DNA of 64,000 bases from Rhizobium acidisoli (GTDB lineage Bacteria; Pseudomonadota; Alphaproteobacteria; Rhizobiales; Rhizobiaceae): contig NZ_CP034998.1 of NCBI RefSeq assembly GCF_002531755.2, forward strand, positions 1-64,000, read 5' to 3'. Of the stretch, positions 26,581 to 37,288 are shown in pieces. How positions within the stretch are numbered: the stretch's first letter is position 1; each line of letters starts with the position of its first letter. The notes under the pieces are model-generated. The model worked only from the letters and a program-made list of their open reading frames with translations, did no database searches and was not told the origin of the DNA. A program made the position numbers and the translations under genes.

Positions 26581-29487
26581 TCATGCGGGGGAATCGGCTT
26601 TCTTCTCGGCTGACGGCGATGTCCGGGCGGTGGCGGCCGGCGCGATGATGCCGGAGGGCATGCGCTCGCGCAGTTCGTCTTCCTCCTCGGCCATGACGGC
26701 CTTCATCCGGGCGGTGATATTGGCGCGCTTGCTGTCGCCGGAGATCTTCTGTCCCACAAGGTCGGTGACGTAGAATGTGTCGATCACCTTCTCGCCGAAG
26801 GTTGTGATGCGGGCCGACTGGATGTCGAGCGACAGATCGGAGAGCACGGCGGTGATCTCAGACAGGAGGCCCGGCCGGTCGAGGCATTCGACCTCGATGA
26901 CCGTGAACTTGTTCGACAGGCTGTTGGTGATGTTGACCGACGGCGGAATGACGAAGGCCTTGCTCTTTTTGCGATTGCGCGCCCGCGTGGCAATGACCTC
27001 CGGCAGCCGCTTGCGGCCGGACAGCACGTCCTCGATCATCCGTCCGATCGTCGCGGCTCGACGCAGCTCGTCGGCATCGTCGGTAAATTCGCGGCTGACA
27101 TGGATGGTGTCGAGCGCCCGACCGTCCGACGTCGTGAAGATCTGCGCGTCGACGATGTTGGCGCCGGCCGCAGCACAGGCGCCGGCGATAACGGCGAGCA
27201 GGCGCGGATGGTCGGGCGACAGCACGGTGATTTCGGTGATCGCGTGGAAGCTGTCGGTGCGCACCGTGGTGGCGAGCGCCTGGCCTGATTTGTCGGCCTG
27301 GCGGATGAAATGGGCATGGCGGATCTGGTCCTCAAGCGGCACGGAGAGCAGATAGGGCTGGTAGTGCAGCTTGGTATAGGTATTGCGGTCCTTCTGGCTC
27401 CAGTCGGCAAGGGCGGCATGCAGCGCCTCGGCGGCGGCGTTGGCGCGCTCCTTGCGGGAGACTTCCGAAAAGCCGCCGGCCAGCAGCAGTTCGGTTTCAT
27501 AATAGAGCGTGCGCAGAAGCTGGCCTTTCCAGCCGTTCCAGACGCCGGGGCCGACAGCGCGGATATCGCAGATCGTCAGGATCAGCAGCATTTTCAGCCG
27601 GTCGAGCGACTGCACCCGGTCGGCAAAATCGGTGATCGTCTTGCGGTCGGTGAGGTCGCGGGTCTGCGCCACCATCGACATGGTCAGATGTTCCTCGATC
27701 AGCCAGACGACGATTTCCGTCTGCTTCTGCGACAGGCCGAAGCGGCCGCAGAGCTTGCGGGCGACGCGGGCGCCGGCAATCGAATGATCCTCCAGGCGGC
27801 CCTTGGCGATGTCGTGCAGGAGAACTGCGACAAAAAGCGCCTCGCGGTCTTCGATGCCTGAGAACAGCTTGTTGGCGAGCGGATGCAGATCCTCGGCGCG
27901 TGCCTGATCGATCTCGGAGAGCACGTCGACGGTGCGGATCAGATGTTCGTCGACCGTATAGTGGTGATACATGTTGAACTGCATCATCGCGACGATCTTG
28001 CCGAATTCGGGGATGAAGCGGCCAAGCACGCCGGCCTCGTTCATCCGCCGCAGGATGAGCGCCGGATCGCGCTTCGACGTCAGGATCGACATGAACAGCC
28101 GGTTCGCCTCGTCGTTTTCCCTGAGCCGATTGTCGATCAGGGCAAGCGAACGAGTGACGCGTTTCAGCGCGTCCGGATGGAATTCCAGCCCGTTGATGTC
28201 GGCGACGTGGAAGAGCCGGAGGATGCTGACGGGATCGCGCTTGAACACGTCGGCATCGGCAAGCGCGATGCGGCCGCGATCCTCGACGAATTCGACGCTG
28301 CCGGCGATCTTGCGGTTGCGATGGGTGAAGCGGCTGATGACGCCGGTCAGGCCCGGGATCGACTTCGCCTGCTGGTCTTCAAGTGCGGCGCAAAGGATGC
28401 GGGTGAGATCACCGACATCCTTGGCGACGAGGAAATAGTGCTTCATGAAACGCTCGACGGCCGAAAGGCCCGGGCGGGTGTGATAACCGAAGGCTTCGGC
28501 GATTTCGCGCTGAATGTCGAAAGACAGGCGCTCCTCGGCCTTGCCTGTGAGGAAGTGCATATGGCAGCGCACCGCCCAGAGAAAATCGTCGGCTTTCTCG
28601 AGCAGACGGTATTCGTGCTTCGACAAGACGCCGAGCTTGACCAGTTCGGCCTGGTCGCGCACGTGATAATAATATTTCGAGATCCAGAACAGCGTGTGCA
28701 GGTCGCGAAGCCCGCCCTTGCCTTCCTTGACGTTCGGCTCGACGAGATAGCGCGTGTCGCCCGCCTTGCGGTGGCGCTCGTCGCGCTCGGCAAGCTTGGC
28801 GGCGATGAACTCGGGGCCGGTGCCGGTGACGATTTCCTTGTCGAAGCGGGTCTCGAGCTCGGTTTCCAGCCGCTGCAGGCCGCAGATGTAGCGCATCTCC
28901 AGGATGGCCGTGCGGATCGTCATGTCGGACTTGGAAAGCGCGATGCATTCCTCCACCGTGCGGGTGGCATGGCCGACTTTAAAGCCCATGTCCCAGAGCA
29001 CGTAGAGCATGAACTCCACCGCCTTGTGCGTCTCCTCGGTCGGTCGCGGCGGGAAGAGGAAGAGCAGGTCGATATCCGAGCCGGGCGCCAGCGTGTCGCG
29101 GCCGTAGCCGCCGACGGCGGTAACCGCGAACTTGTCCTTCTGCTGCGGAAAGATATGGGCGGTGGCGAACTTGTAGAGGACGGTGATGATCTGGTCCTGC
29201 AGCCAGGAAATCCGATAGGCGCAATTCAGCCCGCCGCCATCGGCCATCAGTGCGGCCCGCGCCTTCTGCCGGCCTTCCGTGCTTGCTTTTTTCAGAACCG
29301 CCAGCAGGTCGGCGCGCAGCACGTCGGGCCGGTTGCGGTTGGCCTCGGCAACGGCGTCGCACTGCTTCTGCAACAGCTCGACGTCGAGAATATGGGAAAA
29401 ATCAAGCTCGCGCATCGCTGTCGCCGGGGCGGTTTCCTGTTCATGCCGGGCGGCCGCATCCGGGCTCGCCTCGTGTTTCGTCCGCAT
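26581..29487 (-). CDS. glnD: Bifunctional PII uridylyltransferase/uridylyl-removing enzyme GlnD
   Basis: GlnD senses glutamine and adds or removes UMP on PII proteins (GlnB/GlnK), setting the nitrogen state of the cell. The nucleotidyltransferase site [18 protein letters not shown] is at about residues 126-143. The HD phosphohydrolase motif [10 protein letters not shown] with GARVARKL lies near 480-520. Two ACT domains close the protein ([19 protein letters not shown] and [19 protein letters not shown]). Length is 968 residues, normal for rhizobia. All domain motifs are intact. murJ follows with a 10-base gap. Confidence 0.96.
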   Translation of the reverse strand: MRTKHEASPDAAARHEQETAPATAMRELDFSHILDVELLQKQCDAVAEANRNRPDVLRADLLAVLKKASTEGRQKARAALMADGGGLNCAYRISWLQDQIITVLYKFATAHIFPQQKDKFAVTAVGGYGRDTLAPGSDIDLLFLFPPRPTEETHKAVEFMLYVLWDMGFKVGHATRTVEECIALSKSDMTIRTAILEMRYICGLQRLETELETRFDKEIVTGTGPEFIAAKLAERDERHRKAGDTRYLVEPNVKEGKGGLRDLHTLFWISKYYYHVRDQAELVKLGVLSKHEYRLLEKADDFLWAVRCHMHFLTGKAEERLSFDIQREIAEAFGYHTRPGLSAVERFMKHYFLVAKDVGDLTRILCAALEDQQAKSIPGLTGVISRFTHRNRKIAGSVEFVEDRGRIALADADVFKRDPVSILRLFHVADINGLEFHPDALKRVTRSLALIDNRLRENDEANRLFMSILTSKRDPALILRRMNEAGVLGRFIPEFGKIVAMMQFNMYHHYTVDEHLIRTVDVLSEIDQARAEDLHPLANKLFSGIEDREALFVAVLLHDIAKGRLEDHSIAGARVARKLCGRFGLSQKQTEIVVWLIEEHLTMSMVAQTRDLTDRKTITDFADRVQSLDRLKMLLILTICDIRAVGPGVWNGWKGQLLRTLYYETELLLAGGFSEVSRKERANAAAEALHAALADWSQKDRNTYTKLHYQPYLLSVPLEDQIRHAHFIRQADKSGQALATTVRTDSFHAITEITVLSPDHPRLLAVIAGACAAAGANIVDAQIFTTSDGRALDTIHVSREFTDDADELRRAATIGRMIEDVLSGRKRLPEVIATRARNRKKSKAFVIPPSVNITNSLSNKFTVIEVECLDRPGLLSEITAVLSDLSLDIQSARITTFGEKVIDTFYVTDLVGQKISGDSKRANITARMKAVMAEEEDELRERMPSGIIAPAATARTSPSAEKKADSPA

Positions 29488-29594
29488 GCGCTATAACCCC
29501 TTTATCAGGCGATTGACACGGGCCCTCATATTGCAAGAACCTTTAAATTTGGCGAAATGGTGTTGGTCAGCCGCGCGACGGCTTTCCTGAAAAC

Positions 29595-29870
29595 TCAGGT
29601 GGTGGCCCGCGCATTCAGCAAATGCAGCACCTGCCGCGTCTCTCTCATGATCTCCTCAAGCGACTGTCTGTCGCACTCGCGATAGCCGGCCTTGGCGATC
29701 GACGTTCCGAGTTCCGAGATCATAGCGCAGCAGCGGGTAATTTTCAGCATGCCGATCGGCGACGTCCAGCCGCGCGCATTGCGATCGGCGTCGGCGCGCC
29801 GCATCGTGTCGAGCATGGAGCAGATGAGCGAGAGGCGCTCCGTTTCGCGTATCAGCTTTTCCATGAACAT
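29595..29870 (-). CDS. Small hypothetical protein between mutS and glnD
   Basis: I do not recognise this 91-residue protein. It is predicted to be mostly helical, with no signal peptide or membrane segment. It has two cysteines in TRCCAM and others at ICS and RECD, and a C-terminal helix LEEIMRETRQVLHLLNA. The first ATG is 14 bases after the mutS stop; the next Met (MEKLIRE) is two codons in. No strong ribosome-binding site is seen, so it may depend on coupling to mutS. Codon use looks normal for the window, which supports a real gene over chance. Confidence 0.55.
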   Translation of the reverse strand: MFMEKLIRETERLSLICSMLDTMRRADADRNARGWTSPIGMLKITRCCAMISELGTSIAKAGYRECDRQSLEEIMRETRQVLHLLNARATT

Positions 29871-29884
29871 CGCGTGCCGCTGCC

Positions 29885-32611
29885 CTATTTCAATTTTTTC
29901 TTGAGGTCGTAAAGCGCGTCCATTGCCTCGCGCGGCGTCATGTCGTCAAGGCTCATCGCCTTCAGCGTCTCCTCGACCTTTGAGGGTCCGCGAGCGGTAT
30001 CCTCGCGGCGCACCGCCACCTGGAAGAGCGGCAGGTCGTCGATCAGCTGGCTCGCCGGGTTCTTGCGGTCGGCATCTTCGAGACGGGTGAGCACATCGCG
30101 GGCCCGCGTCACCACCGAGGCCGGAAGCCCGGCAAGGCGGGCGACCTGGATGCCGTAGGAGCGATCGGCCGCCCCCGGCCCGACCTCATGCAGGAAGATG
30201 ACGTCGCCGTCCCATTCCTTGACGCGCATCGTGGCGTTCGATAGCCGGCCAAGCTTTTCCGAAAGCACGGTCAGCTCATGGAAATGCGTGGCGAAGAGGC
30301 CGCGGCAGCGGTTGGCCTCGTGCAGGTGCTCGACGGAGGCCCAGGCGATCGACAGGCCATCGAAGGTGGCGGTGCCGCGGCCGATCTCGTCGAGGATGAC
30401 GAGCGAGCGGTCGCTCGCCTGGTTGAGGATCGCAGCGGTCTCGACCATCTCGACCATGAAGGTGGAGCGCCCACGCGCCAGGTCGTCGGAGGCGCCGACG
30501 CGCGAGAAAAGCCGGTCGACGATGCCGATATGGGCTGAGGTCGCCGGCACGAAGGAGCCCATCTGCGCCAGGATGGCTATCAGCGCGTTCTGCCGCAGGA
30601 AGGTCGATTTGCCGCCCATGTTCGGGCCGGTCAAGAGCCAGATCGCGCCGTCCTTGTCGCCTGCCTTCGGCGAAAGATCGCAATTGTTGGCGACGAAGGG
30701 GCCGCCCGCCTGCCGCCGCAGCGCCTGTTCGACGACCGGATGGCGGCCGCCCTCGATGGCAAACATCTTCGAGCCGTCGACCTGCGGACGGCAATAGGCC
30801 TGCTGCTCGGCGAGAAGCGCCAGGCTAGCTGCAACGTCGATGACGGCAAGCGCCCTCGCGCCGGATTTGATCGCCTCGGCTTCCGCAACCACGGCCGCCG
30901 TCATCTTCTCGAAAGCGGCGAGCTCGATCGTCAGCGCCCGATCGGCGGCATTGGCGATGCGGCTTTCGAGATCGGCAAGTTCGGTGGTGGTGAAACGCAT
31001 CGCGCTCGCCATCGTCTGGCGGTGGATGAAGCGGGCCTTGGCCTCAGCCGTGTCCGTCATCGGCGAGGCATTGCCGGCGGTCACCTCGATGAAATAGCCG
31101 AGGATGTTGTTGTGCTTGATCTTCAGAGACCGGATGCCGGTCTCTTCGGCATATTGCAGTTGCAGACCGGCGATCACCCGGCGCGACTGGTCGCGCAGCG
31201 CCCGGACCTCGTCGAGCTCGGCGCTGGCGCCGTCGCGCAGGAAGCCGCCGTCACGCTTCAGCAGCGGCAATTCGTCGGCAAGCGTCTCGGCCAGCAGGGT
31301 TTCGAGCGTTGCGGGAAGGGCCCGCAGCCCGGACAGTGCCTGGCCAAGCTCTTCCGGCAGCATCGCGCTTGCGAGCATGGCTACCACGTCGTTCGCTGCC
31401 TGCAGGCCCTGGCGGATGGCTGAGAGATCGCGCGGGCCGCCGCGGTCGAGCGCCAGGCGCGACAGCGCCCGCGGCATGTCGGGCACATGTTTCAGCGTGT
31501 CGCGGAGATTGCCGCAGAGCGAGGGTTCGTCGATCAGGAAGCCGATCGAATCGAGCCGCGCATTGATGCGGGCGGGGTCGGTCAGCGGCGACATCAGCCG
31601 CTCGGCCAGAAGCCGCGCGCCGCCGCCGGTAACGGTGCGGTCGATCGCTTTCAGCAATGAGCCGTTGCGGTCGCCCGACAGCGTGCGGGCCAGCTCCAGG
31701 TTGGCGCGGGTGGCGGGATCGATGAACAGCGTCGACGCCGCACTTTCCCGCTCCGGCTTTCCAAGCGGCGGCCGCTCGGCGATCTGCGTCTTCTCGACAT
31801 AGGCGACGGCGGCGGCCGCCGCCGCCAGTTCGGCGCGCGAGAAGGTGCCGAAGCCATCGAGCGTCGAGACACCGAAATACCGCGCGATCCGGCCTTCGGC
31901 GCTGGCGCTGTCGAAGAGCACGGCAGGCTGCGGCACCGCGGTGCGGCCGAGCACGTCGAAGACCGGCTTGAGTTCCGGATCGTGGAAGATCGTCTCCGGC
32001 AGGATCAGTTCGCGCGGATCGATGCGCAGGATATCGGCAAGCAGCCGCGAGGCTTCGGTTTCGGCCAGCCGGAAGACGCCGGTGGAAATATCGATCCAGG
32101 CAAGCGCCAGCAAGGGCTCTGCCCCGCCGCGAATGCGGGTCAGCGCCATCAGATAGTTGGATTCCGAGGGCGAAAGCAGCTTTTCCTCGGTGATCGTGCC
32201 CGGCGTGACCAGGCGGACGACATCGCGTTTGACGACGGATTTGCCACCGCGTTTTTTCGCTTCGGCCGGATCCTCGATCTGCTCGCAGACGGCGACGCGG
32301 AAACCGAGCGAGATCAGTTTCTGCAGATAGTCGTCGGCCGCATGCACCGGAACGCCGCACATCGGGATATCCTGGCCCATGTGCTGGCCGCGCTTCGTCA
32401 GCGTGATGCCGAGGGCGCGGGAGGCTTCCAGCGCATCCTCGAAGAACAGCTCGTAGAAATCGCCCATGCGATAGAAGAGCAGCGAACCCGGATTGTTCGC
32501 CTTGATCTCGATATATTGCTCCATCATCGGCGTCGCCGAGGCACGGCTTTCCGCCGTGGCAAGCTCGGCAGCCGAAAAGGCTTCATTCTCTGTGTCTATT
32601 CGTGCGTTCAC
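29885..32611 (-). CDS. mutS: DNA mismatch repair protein MutS
   Basis: MutS recognises mismatches and starts repair with MutL. The mismatch-contact motif is seen in [14 protein letters not shown] (the F-x-E element) near residues 47-60. The ATPase has Walker [15 protein letters not shown] near 660-670, then [20 protein letters not shown] and Walker [16 protein letters not shown]. The C-terminal dimer helices are present. Length is 908 residues. It is divergent from the malic-enzyme gene with 113 bases between the starts. Confidence 0.97.
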   Translation of the reverse strand: MNARIDTENEAFSAAELATAESRASATPMMEQYIEIKANNPGSLLFYRMGDFYELFFEDALEASRALGITLTKRGQHMGQDIPMCGVPVHAADDYLQKLISLGFRVAVCEQIEDPAEAKKRGGKSVVKRDVVRLVTPGTITEEKLLSPSESNYLMALTRIRGGAEPLLALAWIDISTGVFRLAETEASRLLADILRIDPRELILPETIFHDPELKPVFDVLGRTAVPQPAVLFDSASAEGRIARYFGVSTLDGFGTFSRAELAAAAAAVAYVEKTQIAERPPLGKPERESAASTLFIDPATRANLELARTLSGDRNGSLLKAIDRTVTGGGARLLAERLMSPLTDPARINARLDSIGFLIDEPSLCGNLRDTLKHVPDMPRALSRLALDRGGPRDLSAIRQGLQAANDVVAMLASAMLPEELGQALSGLRALPATLETLLAETLADELPLLKRDGGFLRDGASAELDEVRALRDQSRRVIAGLQLQYAEETGIRSLKIKHNNILGYFIEVTAGNASPMTDTAEAKARFIHRQTMASAMRFTTTELADLESRIANAADRALTIELAAFEKMTAAVVAEAEAIKSGARALAVIDVAASLALLAEQQAYCRPQVDGSKMFAIEGGRHPVVEQALRRQAGGPFVANNCDLSPKAGDKDGAIWLLTGPNMGGKSTFLRQNALIAILAQMGSFVPATSAHIGIVDRLFSRVGASDDLARGRSTFMVEMVETAAILNQASDRSLVILDEIGRGTATFDGLSIAWASVEHLHEANRCRGLFATHFHELTVLSEKLGRLSNATMRVKEWDGDVIFLHEVGPGAADRSYGIQVARLAGLPASVVTRARDVLTRLEDADRKNPASQLIDDLPLFQVAVRREDTARGPSKVEETLKAMSLDDMTPREAMDALYDLKKKLK

Positions 32612-32724
32612 GGAGGTGCAGTTTTTCCCAAAAAAACAGGTGCCAACCCTATCCGCGCGCCGCTATAGATGACAACAGCATTTGAGGAAGAGCGAAGCGT
32701 CGCCCACAGGACGTTGGAGGATTT

Positions 32725-35010
32725 ATGCCCGATATCGATAAGAAAGACCGGCCGGCGACATCAGTTACCGACCAGGAGGCGCTCGATTTTCACGCCACGG
32801 GCCGGCCCGGCAAACTGGAAGTCGTCCCGACCAAGCCGATGGCGACCCAGCGCGACCTGTCGCTTGCCTATTCGCCGGGTGTCGCCGTGCCCGTCAAGGC
32901 GATCGCCGCCGATCCGCAGACGGCTTACGATTACACCGCCCGCGGCAATATGGTCGCCGTCATTTCCAACGGCACGGCGATCCTCGGTCTCGGCAATCTC
33001 GGCGCGCTGGCCTCCAAGCCCGTGATGGAAGGCAAGGCGGTGCTGTTCAAGCGCTTCGCCGACGTCGATTCGATCGACCTCGAAATCGATACGGAAAATG
33101 TCGACGAGTTCATCAACTGCGTGCGCTTCCTCGGCCCCTCCTTCGGCGGCATCAACCTCGAGGATATCAAAGCGCCGGATTGTTTCGTCATCGAAAGCCG
33201 GCTGCGCGAGCTGATGGACATCCCGGTCTTCCACGACGACCAGCACGGAACGGCGATCATCGCCGCCGCCGGCCTGATCAACGCGCTGGAACTGACCGGC
33301 CGCGACCTGAAGACGACCAAGCTTGTCTGCAACGGCGCCGGTGCTGCGGCGATCGCCTGTATCGAGCTCATCAAGGCGATGGGCTTTGCGCCGGAAAATA
33401 TCATCCTCTGCGACACCAAGGGCGTCATCTATCAGGGCCGCACCGAGGGCATGAACCAGTGGAAATCGGCGCATGCGGCAAAGACCGATACACGCACGCT
33501 TGAGGAGGCGATGGACGGCGCCGATGTCGTTTTCGGCTTGTCGCAGAAGGGCGCCTTCTCGGCCGAGATGATCCGCTCGATGGCGGATCGGCCGATCATC
33601 TTCGCCATGGCCAATCCCGATCCCGAAATCACCCCGGAAGAGGTGGCCCGCATCCGCGACGACGCCATCATGGCGACCGGCCGCTCGGACTACCCGAACC
33701 AGGTCAACAACGTTCTCGGCTTTCCCTATATCTTCCGCGGCGCCCTCGACGTGCGCGCCTCGACAATCAACGACGCGATGAAGATCGCCGCCGTCAAGGC
33801 GCTGGCAAATCTTGCCCGCGAGGACGTGCCGGATGACGTGGTTGCCGCCTATCAGGGCAACCGGCCGCGCTTCGGCTCGCAATACATCATCCCGGTTCCT
33901 TTCGACCCGCGGCTGATCTCGGCGATCCCGGTCGCGGTCGCGGAAGCGGCGATCGAAACCGGCGTCGCCCGCAAGGTCATCACCGACATGGCGGGTTATG
34001 CCCGCGAGCTTTCGGCGCGCCGCGATCCGATCGCCTCGACGCTTGCCAGCCTCTACGAGCGGGTGCGCCGCCGCCCGAAGCGGATCGTCTTTGCCGAGGC
34101 CGAGGAAGAACAGGTCCTGCGCGCAGCACTCTCTTACGCCAACCAGCAGCTCGGCACCGCCATCCTGCTCGGCCGCGAGGACCTGATCCGATCGACGGCC
34201 GAACGCGCAGGCATCGATCTCAACCGGCCGGGGCTGGAAATCGTCAATGCTCGTATTTCCACCCGGGTCGAGGCCTATATCGACTATCTCTATGCCAGGC
34301 TGCAGCGGCACGGTTATCTCCACCGCGACGTCCAGCGGTTGATCCACAACGACCGCAACCACTTCGCCGCCACCATGGTGGCGCTCGGCGATGCCGACGG
34401 CATGGTGACGGGCATCACCCGCAATTATTCGACAGCGCTGGAAGATGTGCGCCGCTGCATCGATGAAAAGCCCGGCCACCGCGTCATCGGCGTCTCGTTG
34501 GCGCTCTGCCGCGGCCGCACGGTCTTCGTGGCCGATACCGCGGTGCACGACATGCCGACGGCCGAGCAGCTTGCCGATATCGCCGAAGAGGCCGCCGGTC
34601 TGGCGCGGCGCATGGGTTATCAGCCGCGTGTCGCCATGCTTGCCTATTCCACCTTCGGCCATCCCTCCGGCGAACGCTCCGAGCGGGTGCGCGAGGCGGT
34701 GAAGATCCTCGACAAGCGCCGCGTCGATTTCGAATATGACGGTGAGATGGCCGCCGATGTCGCACTGAACCGCAAGGTGATGGAGCAATATCCCTTCTGC
34801 CGCCTCTCGGGTCCCGCCAACGTGCTCGTCATGCCGGCTTTCCACTCGGCCTCGATCTCGACCAAGATGTTGCAGGAGCTCGGCGGCTCCACGGTGATCG
34901 GCCCGATCCTCGTTGGTCTCGACAAGCCGGTGCAGATCACCTCGATGGGCGCCAAGGACAGCGACATCGTCAACATGGCGGCGATCGCCGCCTATGGCGC
35001 GGGTTCGTAA
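32725..35010 (+). CDS. tme: NADP-type malic enzyme with phosphotransacetylase-like C-terminus
   Basis: Malic enzyme oxidatively decarboxylates malate to pyruvate. The N-terminal half has LAYSPGVAVPVKAI, NGTAILGLGNLGALASKPVMEGKA, FHDDQHGTAII and the nucleotide fold VCNGAGAAAIAC. The C-terminal 330 residues resemble phosphotransacetylase (RIVFAEAEEEQVLRAA...) and regulate the enzyme in this chimeric class. Length is 761 residues. S. meliloti has two such enzymes, Dme (NAD) and Tme (NADP); as I recall, tme sits by mutS and olsB there, as here, so tme is preferred by gene order. A GGAGGA site precedes the start and a strong terminator follows. Confidence 0.87.
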   Translation: MPDIDKKDRPATSVTDQEALDFHATGRPGKLEVVPTKPMATQRDLSLAYSPGVAVPVKAIAADPQTAYDYTARGNMVAVISNGTAILGLGNLGALASKPVMEGKAVLFKRFADVDSIDLEIDTENVDEFINCVRFLGPSFGGINLEDIKAPDCFVIESRLRELMDIPVFHDDQHGTAIIAAAGLINALELTGRDLKTTKLVCNGAGAAAIACIELIKAMGFAPENIILCDTKGVIYQGRTEGMNQWKSAHAAKTDTRTLEEAMDGADVVFGLSQKGAFSAEMIRSMADRPIIFAMANPDPEITPEEVARIRDDAIMATGRSDYPNQVNNVLGFPYIFRGALDVRASTINDAMKIAAVKALANLAREDVPDDVVAAYQGNRPRFGSQYIIPVPFDPRLISAIPVAVAEAAIETGVARKVITDMAGYARELSARRDPIASTLASLYERVRRRPKRIVFAEAEEEQVLRAALSYANQQLGTAILLGREDLIRSTAERAGIDLNRPGLEIVNARISTRVEAYIDYLYARLQRHGYLHRDVQRLIHNDRNHFAATMVALGDADGMVTGITRNYSTALEDVRRCIDEKPGHRVIGVSLALCRGRTVFVADTAVHDMPTAEQLADIAEEAAGLARRMGYQPRVAMLAYSTFGHPSGERSERVREAVKILDKRRVDFEYDGEMAADVALNRKVMEQYPFCRLSGPANVLVMPAFHSASISTKMLQELGGSTVIGPILVGLDKPVQITSMGAKDSDIVNMAAIAAYGAGS

Positions 35011-35040
35011 ACTCTCGGCCTTCCCTGTGAGACGCATTTC

Positions 35041-35080
35041 GTGCCCGGCCGACAGCACCTCGGCCGGGCACAGCTTTTTG
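35041..35080 (+). terminator. Rho-independent terminator of the malic enzyme gene
   Basis: A perfect 12-bp stem GTGCCCGGCCGA / TCGGCCGGGCAC with a 7-base loop is followed by AGCTTTTTG. It starts 31 bases after the stop codon and isolates the gene from the AraC regulator downstream. Confidence 0.9.
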
Positions 35081-35120
35081 TGGCTTACGCATCCAGGAGA
35101 CGGTTGAAAGGGTTCATCCG

Positions 35121-35138
35121 ATAAGTCATATAAGTCAT
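35121..35138 (+). promoter_or_regulatory. Tandem 9-bp repeat upstream of the AraC gene
   Basis: ATAAGTCAT occurs twice head-to-tail without spacing (35121-35129, 35130-35138) in an AT-rich stretch, 66 bases before the AraC-type gene. Direct repeats are the usual form of AraC-family operators, so it may be an autoregulatory site. No clear -35/-10 pair with normal spacing was identified. Confidence 0.35.
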
Positions 35139-35203
35139 ACTTTTGATGCGATAATCTTATACGCGAGGCATAATTTAATATTTCATCAGCCGTTTGGGTT
35201 CCC

Positions 35204-36193
35204 ATGCCGGAAAATGCATCCGCCAATTTCAGCCCCCGATTTCAGGGGGCAACTTTCGACGACATGGTCGAGGCGCTGACCAAGGGGTTCGGTTCGTTCG
35301 ACGCATGGCGCCATGGTCGAGAAAAACCCCTCGACTGGAAGGTCGGGTTTTGGGGTGATGAGAGGTTGTCGCTGGTCAGCAACCAGGATTCCGGCGGCTG
35401 GGGTGCAAGAACGGGACAGGGAACGCCGGAAACTCTGGCCATCGTCGTTCCGCGCACCGGTGCTCTCGACGCAGCCTTTGGTCGGACTGTGGCCGAAGCG
35501 ACACCCGGTCGGCTGTTGTTGATGAACAATATCGAGCCGGAACGGGTTTCCGTGAGGGCAGCCCCGCACCGCTCGGACACACTCAGTCTGAGCTGGACGA
35601 TCCTGGCGCAGACCGTCGCCTCCGTCTTGGAGACCCCGCTGATCGGGTCATTGGACTTGGTGCCGGTCGTTGATCGTTCCACGGCAGCGGGACAGTTGAT
35701 CGGCAATCTCGCCCAAACGATGATCATCGGCATGCGCAACAACGGCCCGCTGCTTCACTCGCCGATTGCCATGCTGAACCTGATGCAGATGTTTGCCGAT
35801 CTGGTGGTGCGCACGATTCCTCATCGGCTCTCGCATCTTCTTGACAAGAAAATCCACCTGATCGCGCCGCGGCACGTCCGTCGGGCAATTGAATTTATGC
35901 ATGCGAACATCGCACAGCCGTTGACAATGCAGAGTGTCGCGGAGGCGGCAGGCATTTCCATTCGTGCTCTGGAAGTCGGCTTTCGCGCCTTCAAGGGAAC
36001 CACGCCGTCGGCCTACCTCAGGACGATCCGCCTGCAAGCGGTCCGGGAGGATCTGCGCGATCCTTCAAACCGGCAGCCGTTGCGGGACATCTGTCTGAAG
36101 TGGGGATTCTTTCACCTCGGCCGTTTTGCGGCAACCTATCGGGCGGCGTATGGCGAGAACCCGTCGGACACGCGAAGGCGATTCGAGATATGA
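35204..36193 (+). CDS. AraC-family transcriptional regulator
   Basis: The C-terminal 110 residues form the AraC double helix-turn-helix: HVRRAIEFMHANIAQPLTMQSVAEAAGISIRALEVGFRAFKG for the first and PLRDICLKWGFFHLGRFAATYRAAYGENPSDTRRRF for the second. The N-terminal part (about 1-210) is a ligand-sensing region like that of the AraC-binding-like group, with effector unknown. Length is 329 residues. No good ribosome-binding site precedes the chosen ATG. The gene sits between tme and olsB, with an AT-rich promoter region, and may be a later insertion into this conserved order. Confidence 0.88.
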   Translation: MPENASANFSPRFQGATFDDMVEALTKGFGSFDAWRHGREKPLDWKVGFWGDERLSLVSNQDSGGWGARTGQGTPETLAIVVPRTGALDAAFGRTVAEATPGRLLLMNNIEPERVSVRAAPHRSDTLSLSWTILAQTVASVLETPLIGSLDLVPVVDRSTAAGQLIGNLAQTMIIGMRNNGPLLHSPIAMLNLMQMFADLVVRTIPHRLSHLLDKKIHLIAPRHVRRAIEFMHANIAQPLTMQSVAEAAGISIRALEVGFRAFKGTTPSAYLRTIRLQAVREDLRDPSNRQPLRDICLKWGFFHLGRFAATYRAAYGENPSDTRRRFEI

Positions 36194-36213
36194 GGGCGCG
36201 CCATCGGCGAGCC

Positions 36214-36252
36214 TAAAGCGCGTCGCGATCTTTCAGTTTTAATGCACGTCGC
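36214..36252. repeat. Short rhizobial intergenic motif between AraC gene and olsB
   Basis: The sequence TAAAGCGCGTCGCGATCTTT followed by CAGTTTTAATGCACGTCGC looks like a motif I recall recurring between genes in Rhizobium genomes. It lies between convergent genes. A genome count would confirm that it is repeated; only this copy is in the window. Confidence 0.3.
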
Positions 36253-36304
36253 CCGGAAGTGTGCAGCGGTTCCGGGATAACGACATGCATCGAAACAAAG
36301 AGCT

Positions 36305-37180
36305 TTAGCTCGCGAAGCGGCCGGCGTCGGCGCCGTAATAATTCAGGTAGCGGTCGGAAATGCTGGAGATCGGCAGCACGATCAGCACGTCGGTCGTGTT
36401 GAAGGCGTGATCGATGACGGCGCTGGAGCCGACCATCGCGCCCAAGCGCATGTAACCCTTGATCAGCGGCGGTAGCGCCATCAGCGCCCGCTTCGGGTTG
36501 ACGGCCTCGACCGGCATCAGGTCCATGTTGCGGGCGAGATGCGGCAATGCGCTGACGGCCCATTCGTTCTTCGCCAGCACATTATGGTAGAGGAAAGACA
36601 GCGCCAGCGCATGGCCCTCCAGATAGACGCCGGGGAACGAGGCGCAGCCGAACATGGCGCTGACACCGTGCTTCAGCGCATAGGCCCAGTTGCCCTGCCA
36701 CAGCAGCTCGACGGTGCGTTTGGTGCGATATTCCGGCAGCACGCAGGAACGGCCGAGTTCCATGAAGCGCTTATCCGGATGTTTGGCAAGGAGGCCCTCG
36801 ATCTCGAATTCGGAAGCCGAGTAAAAACCGCCATTGGCCATGGCGACATCCTGGCGCAGCAGCCGGTAGGTGCCGACGATCTGGTCTTCCGGGTCACCCT
36901 CGATCGTCCGGTCGAGAACGAGAAGATGGTCGCAGAAGGCGTCATAAGCATCGACATCACGCTGGCGGCGCATGGCCTCCAGCGGCAGTTGCGCCTTCAT
37001 TTCGTCGACGAAGACACGGTAACGCACGGCCTGGGCGGCATCGATCTCGCGCGCCGTGCGGGCAAGTCGGGTTTCCAGATTGCCGATGCGGCCGAGGATG
37101 TCGCCGTCCTTCTGCGCAGCCGCCGTCGAGGGCGGTGCAGCCTCGGTGGTGTCACGATTCAGGATGTCGATGGCGGACAT
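36305..37180 (-). CDS. olsB: L-ornithine N-alpha-acyltransferase OlsB
   Basis: OlsB moves a 3-hydroxyacyl group from acyl-ACP to ornithine, the first step of phosphorus-free ornithine-lipid synthesis. Typical features are the GNAT-like core AREIDAAQAVRYRVFVDEM, the acidic RRQRDVDAYDAFCDHLLVLD, YRLLRQDVA, FMELGRSCVLPEYR and MFGCASFPG. Length is 291 residues, matching the S. meliloti protein. The position by tme and mutS also agrees with S. meliloti. In rhizobia olsB is induced by phosphate limitation through PhoB; I did not identify a Pho box upstream. Confidence 0.93.
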   Translation of the reverse strand: MSAIDILNRDTTEAAPPSTAAAQKDGDILGRIGNLETRLARTAREIDAAQAVRYRVFVDEMKAQLPLEAMRRQRDVDAYDAFCDHLLVLDRTIEGDPEDQIVGTYRLLRQDVAMANGGFYSASEFEIEGLLAKHPDKRFMELGRSCVLPEYRTKRTVELLWQGNWAYALKHGVSAMFGCASFPGVYLEGHALALSFLYHNVLAKNEWAVSALPHLARNMDLMPVEAVNPKRALMALPPLIKGYMRLGAMVGSSAVIDHAFNTTDVLIVLPISSISDRYLNYYGADAGRFAS

Positions 37181-37288
37181 GGCGATTCTCCCGTTGCCGG
37201 CTTATCGACGCCATAAAACACTTCTCTGCGACAGGAAAGTGACATATTGAATTTGTGAACGCAAGAAGCATGCCGGGCCCGCGGCACG

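Noticed and set aside
32761..35226. An 821-codon open frame on the minus strand opposite the malic enzyme gene
   Set aside because: It mirrors the high-GC codon pattern of the real gene, has no recognisable domain, and lacks a ribosome-binding site. Similar long antisense frames lie over lnt/tlyC (13107-15230), glnD (27883-29496), rmuC and the hybrid kinase.
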